Part shown: positions 4,932-12,463 of the stretch, piece by piece | Layout: the number at the start of each line of letters is the position of its first letter | Numbering within the stretch: position 1 is the stretch's first letter | Assembly: GCA_964490245.1 (NCBI GenBank) | Contig: CAZBAF010000009.1 | Coordinates: 1 to 29,208 of the forward strand | DNA length: 29,208 nucleotides | Reading direction: 5' to 3' | From: CAZBAF01 sp964490245 | GTDB taxonomy: Bacteria > Patescibacteriota > Saccharimonadia > Saccharimonadales > JACDBH01 | The notes under the pieces: generated by a model | What the model saw: only the letters and a program-made list of their open reading frames with translations | The model's database searches: none | What the model was told of the DNA's origin: nothing | Program-made: the position numbers and the translations under genes

Positions 4932-6722
4932 ATGGGAACTACGATTGAAGTAGAAGACATGATAACCGTCGGCGCACTGGCCGAACGGCTGGCTCTGCCT
5001 GTTACAAAAGTCATCGCCGAGCTGATGAAAAACGGGGTTATGGCTACCGTTAACGAGAAAATTGACTTTGATACGGCTCAGATCATTACCGGTGAGCTGG
5101 GACTTGAGGTGGAGCTGGTTAAAAAGGCCAAAGTAACCGCTGCGGTGCCCCGTGCCCGCACACCGGTCACTGACCCCAATGCCACCACCCGTCCGCCGGT
5201 GGTAGCCGTTATGGGGCATGTCGATCACGGCAAAACCAGCCTGCTTGACGCCATCCGGCAGTCGGATGTCGCTCAGGGCGAGGCCGGCGGGATTACCCAG
5301 CATATTTCGGCCTACTATATTAAACACCCCTCGGGGGAGGGGCAGGAGCGGGCAATTACGTTCCTTGATACGCCCGGTCACGAAGCCTTTGCCGCTCTGC
5401 GCGAGCACGGCGCGCAACTGACTGATCTGGTCATTATTGTGGTTGCGGCCGATGATGGCATTAAGCCGCAGACGCTTGAGGCTATCCGTTTTGCCCGTAA
5501 GGCAGGCGTCAAAATCATCGTTGCCATCACCAAGATGGACAAGCCCGAGGCCAACCCCGACCGGGTCAAGCAGCAACTGGCAGAGCAAGAGCTGCTGCCG
5601 GAAGAGTGGGGCGGCAATACGGTGGTGCTGCCGGTATCCGCCAAGAACGGCACTGGTATCAAGGAACTGCTGGATATGGTCCTGCTGGTAGCTGATGTTG
5701 AAGAGCTGAAGGCGGTGGCACAGGGGCCCGCAGCCGGCCTTATTATCGAATCGCACATGGAACAGGGTCGCGGCCCGGTGGCAAGAGCGCTTGTCACCGA
5801 AGGCACACTCAGGACCGGTGATCTGATTGTGGCAGGCGGTACCTATGGCAAGATACGTAATCTCGAGGGCACGGACGGGGTGCTGATCAAAGAGGCGACA
5901 CCTTCAATGCCGGTTATTATCACCGGCTTCAGGCAGTTGCCGGAGTTCGGTGACTCGTTCACGATAGTAAAGAACGAAAAAGAAGCCCGTTCGCTGGCCG
6001 CCAAAGAAGCACAGACCCGCTCTGGTGCGGGTGGTCATGTTAATATCGGCAGCAGCGAGCTTATCCGCCTCATCAACCGCAGTAACCAGCTGCAGGAGTT
6101 CAATATAATCGTCAAGGCGGATGTGCAGGGCTCGCTCACCTCAGTCATTGATAGCTTAAGAGCACTCGATAACGAAGAGGTTGCCGTGCGGATTGTTGGC
6201 AGCGGCGTCGGCCCGATCAATGAGACGGATATCCATATGGCAGCCACCTCAGGAGCTATTATTTACGGCTTCCATACTCCACTGCCGACAAGCGTCAAGC
6301 AGCTATCTGCCCGCGACAAAGTGTCGGTGCGCCTGTTTGATGTCATCTATGAACTGATTGATGACGTACGGGCAGAGATGGTTAAGCTTCTGGCGCCCGA
6401 GGTGGTCGAGACAGAGCTGGGCCGTCTGGTGGTCCGCGGTATTTTTAAGACTACCAAAACAGAGGTGATCTGCGGAGGCGAGGTCACAAAAGGGAAGCTC
6501 AAGGTCCCCTCGCTGGCCCGGATTATCCGCAAGAGTTCCGAGGGCGACAAAGTACTGGCCGAGGTAGAGGTGACTAATCTGAAGCGCGGTCCGCAGGACG
6601 CCAAAGAGGTGCTGGAGGGCGAGATGTGCGGCCTGAGCTTTACGACGACCTCACGGGTCGACCTGCAGGAGGGCGACCACATCGAGTGCTTTACCCGCGA
6701 GCTAAAACAGAGGACGCTATAA
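4932..6722 (+). CDS. infB: Translation initiation factor IF-2
   Basis: A 596-residue GTPase that brings initiator fMet-tRNA to the ribosome. Residues 1-60 form one IF2_N-like domain; the G domain has G1 GHVDHGKT (95-102), GGITQHI (switch I), DTPGHEAF (G3), TKMDKP (G4, with Thr instead of the common Asn) and SAKNGTGIKEL (G5). Domains II-IV follow, ending in the C2 fMet-tRNA-binding barrel. At 596 residues it is much shorter than E. coli IF-2 (890) and lacks the long charged N-terminal extension. AAAGGAG (4919-4925) precedes the start. GCTGGC (4892-4897) can pair with GCCAGC (4925-4930), a helix that would enclose this site. It is probably transcribed with rpsA. Confidence 0.95.
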   Translation: MGTTIEVEDMITVGALAERLALPVTKVIAELMKNGVMATVNEKIDFDTAQIITGELGLEVELVKKAKVTAAVPRARTPVTDPNATTRPPVVAVMGHVDHGKTSLLDAIRQSDVAQGEAGGITQHISAYYIKHPSGEGQERAITFLDTPGHEAFAALREHGAQLTDLVIIVVAADDGIKPQTLEAIRFARKAGVKIIVAITKMDKPEANPDRVKQQLAEQELLPEEWGGNTVVLPVSAKNGTGIKELLDMVLLVADVEELKAVAQGPAAGLIIESHMEQGRGPVARALVTEGTLRTGDLIVAGGTYGKIRNLEGTDGVLIKEATPSMPVIITGFRQLPEFGDSFTIVKNEKEARSLAAKEAQTRSGAGGHVNIGSSELIRLINRSNQLQEFNIIVKADVQGSLTSVIDSLRALDNEEVAVRIVGSGVGPINETDIHMAATSGAIIYGFHTPLPTSVKQLSARDKVSVRLFDVIYELIDDVRAEMVKLLAPEVVETELGRLVVRGIFKTTKTEVICGGEVTKGKLKVPSLARIIRKSSEGDKVLAEVEVTNLKRGPQDAKEVLEGEMCGLSFTTTSRVDLQEGDHIECFTRELKQRTL

Positions 6723-6744
6723 GTCGTCAGATAGCAGAAGGCTA

Positions 6745-6753
6745 TGGTAAGAT
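6745..6753 (+). promoter_or_regulatory. Extended -10 promoter giving a leaderless mRNA (DUF5663-like gene)
   Basis: TG-G-TAAGAT (6745-6753) is an extended -10 element. The -10 hexamer ends 6 nt before ATG 6760, so transcription should begin at the start codon. No good -35 and no Shine-Dalgarno site are present. Confidence 0.55.
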
Positions 6754-6759
6754 TGACGT

Positions 6760-7485
6760 ATGTTCAAACTAGATAATGATTTTTTAACCAGTCTGGGACT
6801 TGGTGCGCTGCCGGTTGAAGAAAAAAACAAACTTCTGCAGCATATTTACGAGCGGCTGGAGATGAACGTCGGCATGCGGCTGGCAGAAAAAATGACCGAC
6901 CAGCAGCTGGATGAGTTCGAAAGCTTTATTGACCGCAATGATGAGGCTGGCGCTCTGCGCTGGCTAGAGACCAATTTCCCTAACTACAAGCAAGTTGTCG
7001 CCGAAGAGCTGGAAAAACTCAAAACAGAAGTAGCCCAGGCGGCACCGCATATTCTGGCGGCCGCACAGGCTGCTGCCGGTCAGGCTCCGGCGGCCGGATC
7101 CGGATCACCGCAGCCACCGATGCCGGCTGGTCCGGCGTCCGGGCAAGGAGCGTATCAGACCCCGCCCGCCGGTGGTGCTTATCCGCCGCAGTCTGCAGCA
7201 CAGCCTTCGTATCCGCCCGCACCTGCCTTTGATCCGTCTGCGCCAGGCGTAGCACCGCAAGCCGGCAGTTTCGGTCCTCCGCCGCCCCAGCCTGGCCCCA
7301 GTCCGGCTCCTGGTCCCTTTGCATCACCGCCGCAACCAATGCCCTCAGAACCATCATCCGATAACGGCACACCGCCCCCGCCATCGGTGCCGCCTGCGGG
7401 CGGGCCACAGCCCTTTGCGCCGCCCATGCAGCAACCGCCGCCCGGGCCAGGCCAGCCGCCCGCCGGGTTTCCTCCGCAGCAGTAG
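6760..7485 (+). CDS. DUF5663-like protein with long Pro/Gly/Ala-rich tail
   Basis: A 241-residue protein in two parts. Residues 1-95 are a helical, acidic domain (LGLGALPVEEKNKLLQHIYE, then VGMRLAEKMTDQQLDEFESF, then ALRWLETNFPNY) resembling the short DUF5663 domain frequent in Patescibacteria, of unknown function. Residues ~100-241 are low-complexity and dominated by Pro, Gly, Ala, Gln and Ser with many PPPQP-like runs, so likely disordered. There is no membrane helix or signal peptide. It starts 37 nt after infB but has its own predicted leaderless start. The tail codons are GC-rich, unlike the intergenic DNA nearby. Family recognition is by resemblance only. Confidence 0.72.
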   Translation: MFKLDNDFLTSLGLGALPVEEKNKLLQHIYERLEMNVGMRLAEKMTDQQLDEFESFIDRNDEAGALRWLETNFPNYKQVVAEELEKLKTEVAQAAPHILAAAQAAAGQAPAAGSGSPQPPMPAGPASGQGAYQTPPAGGAYPPQSAAQPSYPPAPAFDPSAPGVAPQAGSFGPPPPQPGPSPAPGPFASPPQPMPSEPSSDNGTPPPPSVPPAGGPQPFAPPMQQPPPGPGQPPAGFPPQQ

Positions 7486-7505
7486 TGAAGTAAACAGGGA
7501 TAACA

Positions 7506-7531
7506 AACCATGACTACATATAGTCATGGTT
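7506..7531. terminator. Perfect 11-bp hairpin between convergent genes
   Basis: AACCATGACTA (7506-7516) and TAGTCATGGTT (7521-7531) form a perfect stem with a CATA loop between the convergent DUF5663-like and fmt genes. There is no T-run on either side, so a bidirectional or RNA-stabilising role is as likely as strict intrinsic termination. Confidence 0.5.
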
Positions 7532-7569
7532 GGTATTTGCAGCTACAAATTATGACAATATGTAGAGGG

Positions 7570-8487
7570 CTATTTCTTGAGTCTTTGGCCGTAGCCGGCA
7601 ATAAACGCCTGGGTGCTCATTTCGGTCTTGCCGGCCGGTTTGAGTCTATGGATTAGCAGGGCATTTTCAGTACAGAATATAATGAGCTGATCGTTTTTTA
7701 TTTCAAAATCCCCTGGATTGCCCCTGTGTTCTGCAACAGAAGCAGATGTAATAATTACATCAATATCCGCCAGCTTCGTGCGGCTTTTTGGCCATTCTAT
7801 GAATGCACGTATTTCGCGTTCCAGTATCTCGGCCGGTTTACTGAAGTCCAGTATGCCGTCCTCTTTAGTCAGCTTGCGTGAATAGGTGGCCCGATCAGGA
7901 TGCGGTTGGTTGCGCGCCGGCAATGTGCCGGCCAGATAGGTGCCAACATCATGTTTGAGGAGCTCATGACTAAGACCGATAAGCCGTTCGGTCAGTGAGG
8001 GGGTGGTGTCATCCGGTTGTATGGCGAGAGATTTTTGACGGATGATTTTGCCGGTGTCCATGCCCTCATCGATCAGCATCAGGCTGACACCGGTCTTTCT
8101 CTGGCCGCTTAAGATGGCAAAGGTGATCGGGTCGGCACCGCGCCACTGCGGCAAAAGCGAAAAATGGCTGTTAATAATCCCCTTAGGAAAGTAGTCGATG
8201 ATATCCTGGCCGACGATAATGCCAAAATCTATTAAAATGGCGACCTTGGTCCGGAATGGTTCTGCGGTAATCAACTCGGACAGCTCGCGCCTGTTTGAGA
8301 CAGTAAAAAAGGGCAGGCCGGCCTTTTCTGCCGTCGTGATAACCGGAAAATCACCTTTGTGGTGCGGCGGTTTTGGCTTGGTGACGACGGCAATCACGTC
8401 AAAATCTGGCAGCAGCAGTTCGAGCGAGCGGGCAGCCACCGGCCCGGATCCAAAAAAAACGACAGGGATCTTAGGTGCGTTGGCCAT
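7570..8487 (-). CDS. fmt: Methionyl-tRNA formyltransferase
   Basis: A 305-residue protein that transfers a formyl group from 10-formyl-THF to Met-tRNA(fMet). The N-terminal formyltransferase fold has FFGSGPVAARSLELL, and the catalytic triad sits exactly where expected: Asn106 and His108 in INSHFSLLPQWRG and Asp144 in DEGMDTG. The C-terminal OB-like domain (about 205-305) contains the substrate-recognition region. Length matches the family (~310). The start overlaps the end of the upstream def gene by 17 bp, so def and fmt are translationally coupled, the classic pairing of enzymes that add and remove the N-formyl group. Confidence 0.94.
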   Translation of the reverse strand: MANAPKIPVVFFGSGPVAARSLELLLPDFDVIAVVTKPKPPHHKGDFPVITTAEKAGLPFFTVSNRRELSELITAEPFRTKVAILIDFGIIVGQDIIDYFPKGIINSHFSLLPQWRGADPITFAILSGQRKTGVSLMLIDEGMDTGKIIRQKSLAIQPDDTTPSLTERLIGLSHELLKHDVGTYLAGTLPARNQPHPDRATYSRKLTKEDGILDFSKPAEILEREIRAFIEWPKSRTKLADIDVIITSASVAEHRGNPGDFEIKNDQLIIFCTENALLIHRLKPAGKTEMSTQAFIAGYGQRLKK

Positions 8488-9097
8488 GCTTTACGTTCTC
8501 AGGCTCGTCCAGTAAGGCCTGGCCCCACAGGTCTTTGTTGTTTTTTACTTCTTTGGCATAGTTGAGTTTTACTAGTTTTCCTTCTGTATCGAGGCGATAG
8601 AACGCGTTGCGGCTGTCTTTTATACGGTCTACAAAGGGTATGCCGTTGGTGTGGTCGATTTCGTGCTGCAGAACCTGGGCCAAAAAGCCCTCGGCCTCAA
8701 TGTGCATAGTGCGGCCGTTCAGGCCGGTGGCTTTTACTCTTACCTTATTGTGCCGGGGAACCTTGCCGTACAGGTCCCGTACGCTTAAGCAGCCCTCGAT
8801 CATATGTTCTATTTCGCCTTCATAGGCGATAATCTCGGGGTTAAGCAGGGTCAGGAACGTCCGGTCGGTCTTGTCGTCAAAGTTGTTGCGCACAACCACG
8901 ACCCTAAGGGGCTTATCAATCTGAATAGCGGCCAGGGCGACGCCAACTTCGTGTTCGCGGCTATCCTCCCAATCAAGGGTAGCAGCCTCCATATCGGCGA
9001 TGAGCTGTTTAATGGATTCGGTGACTTTGCCGACACGGCGCGATCGTTTGCGCAGGTGCGGGTTGGGGAGTGCAATTATATTGTCTTTGTTTGCCAT
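8471..9097 (-). CDS. def: Peptide deformylase
   Basis: A 208-residue metalloenzyme that removes the formyl group from nascent proteins. All three motifs are present: GVALAAIQI (52-60; usually GxGLAAxQ), EGCLS (101-105, Cys ligand) and QHEIDH (144-149, two His ligands plus catalytic Glu). A C-terminal extension of about 50 residues beyond the last motif is basic and polar. The Ala54 in place of the usual Gly in motif 1 is a mild deviation. The ATG at 9097 has no Shine-Dalgarno site. A TG-A-TATACT box 12 nt upstream predicts a leader of only about 5 nt. Confidence 0.94.
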   Translation of the reverse strand: MANKDNIIALPNPHLRKRSRRVGKVTESIKQLIADMEAATLDWEDSREHEVGVALAAIQIDKPLRVVVVRNNFDDKTDRTFLTLLNPEIIAYEGEIEHMIEGCLSVRDLYGKVPRHNKVRVKATGLNGRTMHIEAEGFLAQVLQHEIDHTNGIPFVDRIKDSRNAFYRLDTEGKLVKLNYAKEVKNNKDLWGQALLDEPENVKHGQRT

Positions 9098-9109
9098 AAT
9101 GTGTGACTG

Positions 9110-9118
9110 AGTATATCA
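9110..9118 (-). promoter_or_regulatory. Extended -10 promoter of def-fmt
   Basis: On the minus strand TGATATACT (9118-9110) is an extended -10 element. The hexamer ends 12 nt before the def ATG, giving a very short leader without a Shine-Dalgarno sequence. No -35 resembling TTGACA is at the proper distance. Confidence 0.5.
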
Positions 9119-9169
9119 GATACTAACAGATTGAGGTAGTGCCCCGCAAAGTGTCCGGCAGGAGCGGGT

Positions 9170-11101
9170 CTATAACAGGTTTATCGGGTCAAGATCGTAG
9201 GTGTAATCACCCGGAGGGAGCGCAGCCAGGGCGGTAACAAGGTGTTTGCGGTCCTTTGCCCGTATAACCAGCTGCCAATTATGCAGGCCGTGGCTGCGTT
9301 CGTAGAAGGCAGGGGAGGGCATCTCAATGGTGAGCGGCAGCTTTAGCTCCGCTACTATCTGTCTGAGCTTGCGAATAGCGCGTTCGGCAGCTTCGGGCGA
9401 TTTGCGGCTGACTGCTATCTTGAGCAGAAACGCAAAAGGCGGGAAGTTAAACAGTTGCCGCTCTTTCAGCTCCTGTTCGTAAAAGCTGCGCCAATCCTGA
9501 ATGGCGGCTGCCTTGAGCAGGCTGCTTTCCGGATTGTAGCTCTGTATTATTACCTCGCCGGCCAGATGCCCGCGGCCGACACGCCCAATAGCCTGATGCA
9601 GCAGCTGGTAGCTGCGCTCTGCCGAAGAAAAATCAGGTACGCCTAAGGATGTATCGGCATTGATGATGCCAACCAGACTGAGCTTGGGCAGATCGAGACC
9701 TTTGCCCAGCATCTGCGTGCCTACCAGAATATCCACTTTACCTGCGACGACATCGGCAAAGTGCCTGGACAGCTGTTCATTTGCCAGATTGTCGGTGTCA
9801 AAGCGCTTGACGACGGCCTGAGGGAATAGGGTAGTCAGACTTTCGGCCAGCGCTTTTGTCCCCAGCGAGCGGTATATGATTGCATCACTGGCGCACGTAG
9901 GGCACTGAAAGGGCGGCGAACTTCTGTAGCCACAGGTATGGCATTGCATAGCGTGTCTATCGCCGTGATAGACCAGCGGGACATCACAGCGGGGGCAGAG
10001 CGCCTGCCAGCCGCAGGCCTGACAGAGCACCAGCCGGGCAGTACCGCGCCGGTTTAAAAACAAGAGCACCTGTTCTTTACGGGTCAGCCGTGCGGTTATG
10101 GAGTCGAGAAGCTGGTTGGATATAAACCGGTGTCTGCTGAACAGGCTGCTGTTTTTTAGATCGATAATGCTGCGGCTGACGGCAGAGGTGCGCAGGGCGC
10201 TTTCGGTCATTCTGAGAATCGGGCGTTTTGTGATCTCGGCCAGATAGTGTTCGGTGACAGGCGGCGTGGCGCTGCCGTAGATAATGGTGCTGTTGTGCAG
10301 CCGGGCCAGCTGAGCGGCCACACGCAGGGCGTGATAGCGCGGCGACTGCTCTTGTTTGTAGGAGGGTTCGTGCATTTCATCAACCACGATCAGTCCCAGG
10401 TTTTTAAGCGGACTGAAGAGTGCTGAACGGGTGCCGATACTGAGCGTTGGTTTTTCGGTCTCCAGCAGGTTCAGCCAGGTGCGGTTACGTTGGGCTTTGG
10501 GCAGTTTTGAATGCAGGATGTTGATGTCGCTAAAAGCTTGGCTAAAGCTGTCCGCCAATTGAGATATGAGCGTGATCTCGGGGGTTAGGATAAGTACAGA
10601 GCGCCCATTTGCCATTGTTTCTTGCGCAAGTTCTATATAAGTGCGGGTCTTGCCGCTGCCGGTTTCGCCGTGAAGCAGAAAGGTTCTATCGCCTGACTTT
10701 TTTATACTGCTGATGATGTCTTTTTGTTGTTTGGTAAGGGCCGGGAGGTCCTTATCTTTCCTCCCGCTTTTTACGTTTTTTGGCGGTCGGTGTTTGGTAT
10801 CCAGGCCCGAGGGAATAAACAGCTGGGTGCGCGCGCCGCTGCCGCTGGGGTAGTACTCTTTGAGCCAGTCATGCAGCTGGATCACCTCTTTAGGAAGAGG
10901 GGTGTTGCTCACAATCGTGCTGATTTCTTTGGTGGCAAAGTCGGGCCGGGCCACTTCCCGAACAATAAATCCGGCTGTCTTTGATCTGCCGAAAGGGGCA
11001 AGAACGACCTGGCCCGGCACAAGCTCATGCGGCGATGCATAAGTGAGCGGCAGGGGCTTTTGATAAGCCGGATCGGTGACAAACACCTCGTAGTAGTGCA
11101 T
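9170..11101 (-). CDS. priA: Primosomal protein N' (PriA), replication restart helicase
   Basis: A 643-residue superfamily 2 helicase that reloads the replisome at stalled forks. Counted from ATG 11101, residues 1-100 form the 3'-DNA-binding domain (MHYYEVFVTDPAYQKPLPLTY), Walker A GETGSGKT is at 145-152, and the Walker B motif reads DEMH where PriA normally has DEEH. GSATP (motif III) follows. Two zinc modules lie in the central insertion: CQACGWQALCPRC, then CHTCGYRSSPPFQCPTC. RFDTDN, QMLGKGLD and QAIGRVGRG are motifs IV-VI. It is shorter than E. coli PriA (732). A TTG at 11125 is in frame, but the ATG is preferred because a TATAAT box ends 6 nt before it. Confidence 0.94.
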   Translation of the reverse strand: MHYYEVFVTDPAYQKPLPLTYASPHELVPGQVVLAPFGRSKTAGFIVREVARPDFATKEISTIVSNTPLPKEVIQLHDWLKEYYPSGSGARTQLFIPSGLDTKHRPPKNVKSGRKDKDLPALTKQQKDIISSIKKSGDRTFLLHGETGSGKTRTYIELAQETMANGRSVLILTPEITLISQLADSFSQAFSDINILHSKLPKAQRNRTWLNLLETEKPTLSIGTRSALFSPLKNLGLIVVDEMHEPSYKQEQSPRYHALRVAAQLARLHNSTIIYGSATPPVTEHYLAEITKRPILRMTESALRTSAVSRSIIDLKNSSLFSRHRFISNQLLDSITARLTRKEQVLLFLNRRGTARLVLCQACGWQALCPRCDVPLVYHGDRHAMQCHTCGYRSSPPFQCPTCASDAIIYRSLGTKALAESLTTLFPQAVVKRFDTDNLANEQLSRHFADVVAGKVDILVGTQMLGKGLDLPKLSLVGIINADTSLGVPDFSSAERSYQLLHQAIGRVGRGHLAGEVIIQSYNPESSLLKAAAIQDWRSFYEQELKERQLFNFPPFAFLLKIAVSRKSPEAAERAIRKLRQIVAELKLPLTIEMPSPAFYERSHGLHNWQLVIRAKDRKHLVTALAALPPGDYTYDLDPINLL

Positions 11102-11107
11102 GACCTC

Positions 11108-11113
11108 ATTATA
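11108..11113 (-). promoter_or_regulatory. TATAAT box giving a leaderless priA mRNA
   Basis: A perfect TATAAT on the minus strand (11113-11108) is followed by 6 nt (GAGGTC) and the priA ATG. The -35 region is GC-rich and poor. The GAGG in the gap is only 2 nt from the ATG, too close for a ribosome-binding site. Confidence 0.5.
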
Positions 11114-11185
11114 GCCCGAAGACAAGGGATCGCCGCCCTGGCGCGGATCTTTAACATGTTGACCGGGTGAGTTGCCTTTGCTATA

Positions 11186-11214
11186 TTGCGCTTCTGGGTA
11201 AGGCGCGCTATACT
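11186..11214 (+). promoter_or_regulatory. Promoter of the winged-helix gene
   Basis: TTGCGC (11186-11191), a 17-nt spacer and TATACT (11209-11214). A short leader of about 23 nt contains AGGGAG just before ATG 11244. Confidence 0.65.
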
Positions 11215-11243
11215 GGGCGTTGTCAGAATAACACTAGGGAGCT

Positions 11244-11531
11244 ATGTTAGACGTTTTTATTACCTCGCGTGTGAGGCGTAAAATTATTGTCATCTACGCC
11301 AAGTATCCGGACTTCAAGACGCATGTCCGGGGTCTTGCCAAGCTGATCAAAGAAGACGCTGGCAATATTCAGCGTGAGCTGAAGCGTTTGGAGAAAGTAG
11401 GCTTTTTGCTAAGCGAGCGTCAGGGCAATACAAAAATCTACCACACCAACAAGCACTTCCCGATTTTTAAAGAGCTGCAAAGTATCGTATTAAAGTCACA
11501 GCGCACCAGCCAAAAGAAACAGCAAGTTTAG
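11244..11531 (+). CDS. Small winged-helix DNA-binding protein
   Basis: A 95-residue protein with the pattern of an ArsR/MarR-like winged helix: a first helix (FITSRVRRKIIVIYAKYP), then FKTHVRGLAKLIKEDAGNIQRELKRLEKVG as helix-turn-helix, then a beta-hairpin wing (FLLSERQGNTKIYHTNKHFP) and a basic C-terminus (KSQRTSQKKQQ). No metal-binding cysteines are present, so it is not a metal sensor. Similar stand-alone proteins are often annotated as transcriptional regulators; the target is unknown. It is divergent from priA and 38 nt ahead of the bS21 gene, which has its own promoter overlapping this gap. AGGGAG lies 2 nt before the ATG, which is unusually close. Confidence 0.75.
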   Translation: MLDVFITSRVRRKIIVIYAKYPDFKTHVRGLAKLIKEDAGNIQRELKRLEKVGFLLSERQGNTKIYHTNKHFPIFKELQSIVLKSQRTSQKKQQV

Positions 11532-11534
11532 CCC

Positions 11535-11563
11535 TTGCTTATTCACCTCTGTTGGGGTAAAAT
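11535..11563 (+). promoter_or_regulatory. Consensus promoter giving a leaderless rpsU mRNA
   Basis: TTGCTT (11535-11540), a 17-nt spacer and TAAAAT (11558-11563). The -10 ends 6 nt before ATG 11570, so the predicted first transcribed base is the A of the start codon. No Shine-Dalgarno site is present. Confidence 0.75.
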
Positions 11564-11569
11564 ACCACT

Positions 11570-11785
11570 ATGATTTCAGTTACACGCAAAGACAGCAAAG
11601 AACCGCTCGAGAACGTACTTCGCCGCTTTAACCGCAAAGTACAGCAGTCCGGCGTGATTGCCATTGCCAAGCAGGGCCAGTATTTTGAAAAGCCTTTGAG
11701 CAAGCGCGAACGCCGCACTAAGGCTATTACGCGGGCAGAGCGTAAGGCGCTTAAAGTCAAAAAGATCAAACTCGGCCAAAAGTAA
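11570..11785 (+). CDS. rpsU: 30S ribosomal protein bS21
   Basis: A 71-residue basic protein. ENVLRRFNRKVQQSGV followed by a YFEKPLSKRERR segment matches the bS21 pattern (ALRRFKRxxxxxGVL, then FYEKPxxxRxR), and the rest is a Lys/Arg-rich helix as in the family. bS21 sits near the anti-Shine-Dalgarno region of the 30S platform and helps mRNA binding during initiation. Length is normal (E. coli 71). The start is fixed by the promoter, whose -10 is exactly 6 nt upstream. A 120-nt fold-back structure begins 5 nt after the stop. Confidence 0.9.
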   Translation: MISVTRKDSKEPLENVLRRFNRKVQQSGVIAIAKQGQYFEKPLSKRERRTKAITRAERKALKVKKIKLGQK

Positions 11786-11790
11786 CAATA

Positions 11791-11910
11791 GAAACATCCA
11801 GATTGGCGCCAAATTTCCGTTTTTCTGCGGCGAGCGCTCACTGTATATAAAATACAGCTCGCTTGCTCTCCTCGAAAGAACGAAAATTTTGCATCCAATC
11901 TGGATGTTTC
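11791..11910. repeat. 120-nt fold-back element with 16-bp perfect terminal inverted repeats
   Basis: GAAACATCCAGATTGG (11791-11806) is the exact reverse complement of CCAATCTGGATGTTTC (11895-11910). The interior is also largely self-complementary: AAATTT-CGTT segments pair across, then GAG/CTC blocks, closing on CTGTAT-ATAAA-ATACAG (11841-11857). No T-run follows and no short target duplication is obvious. It could be a 3' stability or termination structure for rpsU, or a MITE-like fold-back transposon remnant. Confidence 0.8.
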
Positions 11911-11952
11911 TGCTGGTTCAAGAATATCTCTATGTTATGATTGGAGTGAATT

Positions 11953-12408
11953 ATGGGCGTAAAGCAACGCATTGATACCGATTTAAAGACTGCTATGTTG
12001 GCTGGCGATAAGACGCTGGTGACGACGTTGCGCGGCCTGAAGGCGGCTATTCTTAATGTCGAAGTGGCTGAAAACGCCCGTGATACCGGCTTGTCTGAGG
12101 ATAAAATTATAACTGTGCTGCAAAAAGAAGCCAAAAAGCGTCAGGAGAGCGCTGATTTATTCGCGCAGGGCGGCAATGACGAAAAGGCCCAGGCAGAACT
12201 TGCCGAAAAAACGGTTATAGAAAAATATTTGCCAGCCCAGATGTCTGACGAAGAGCTGTCAGGACTGATCGACGAAGTTATCGCAGAAAGCGGCGCGTCT
12301 GGTATGCAGGCAATGGGCCAGGTAATCGGCGCGGTGAAGGCAAAAGCGGGGACTGCTGCTGACGGTGCCGTAATCGCCCGCCTGGTAAAAGAAAGACTGT
12401 CCTCATGA
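11953..12408 (+). CDS. yqeY: GatB/YqeY domain protein
   Basis: A 151-residue protein matching the YqeY family throughout: LKTAMLAGDKTLVTTLRGLKAAI near the N-terminus, then EDKIITVLQKEAKKRQESADLF, EKYLPAQMSDEELSGLIDEVI, and GASGMQAMGQVIGAVK with a GTAADGAVIARLVKERL end. The domain is shared with the tail of GatB, which binds tRNA in amidotransferases; stand-alone YqeY proteins are assumed to act on tRNA, but their role is unproven. Length is normal (~148). GGAG lies 6 nt upstream of the ATG. The stop codon is TGA, and it is followed by a pyrimidine heptamer repeat and adk. Confidence 0.88.
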   Translation: MGVKQRIDTDLKTAMLAGDKTLVTTLRGLKAAILNVEVAENARDTGLSEDKIITVLQKEAKKRQESADLFAQGGNDEKAQAELAEKTVIEKYLPAQMSDEELSGLIDEVIAESGASGMQAMGQVIGAVKAKAGTAADGAVIARLVKERLSS

Positions 12409-12414
12409 AGCTTC

Positions 12415-12435
12415 TCTCTCCTCTCTCCTCTCTCC
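12415..12435 (+). repeat. Tandem heptamer TCTCTCC x3
   Basis: Three perfect copies of TCTCTCC lie in the 55-nt gap between yqeY and adk, making an almost pure pyrimidine tract on the coding strand. It is the third heptamer tract type in this window. Confidence 0.88.
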
Positions 12436-12463
12436 GCTCTTCATCATGGGAGCTTCAGCTCTC

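Noticed and set aside
7019..7511. Long minus-strand and alternate-frame open frames over the Pro-rich tail.
   Set aside because: GC-rich repetitive codons such as CCG produce long open frames in all phases. The translations are Gly/Cys runs with no plausible start.
11911..11935. GGTTCAAGAATATC resembling a tRNA T-arm.
   Set aside because: There is no partner stem, no anticodon or D arm upstream, and it directly follows the fold-back element.
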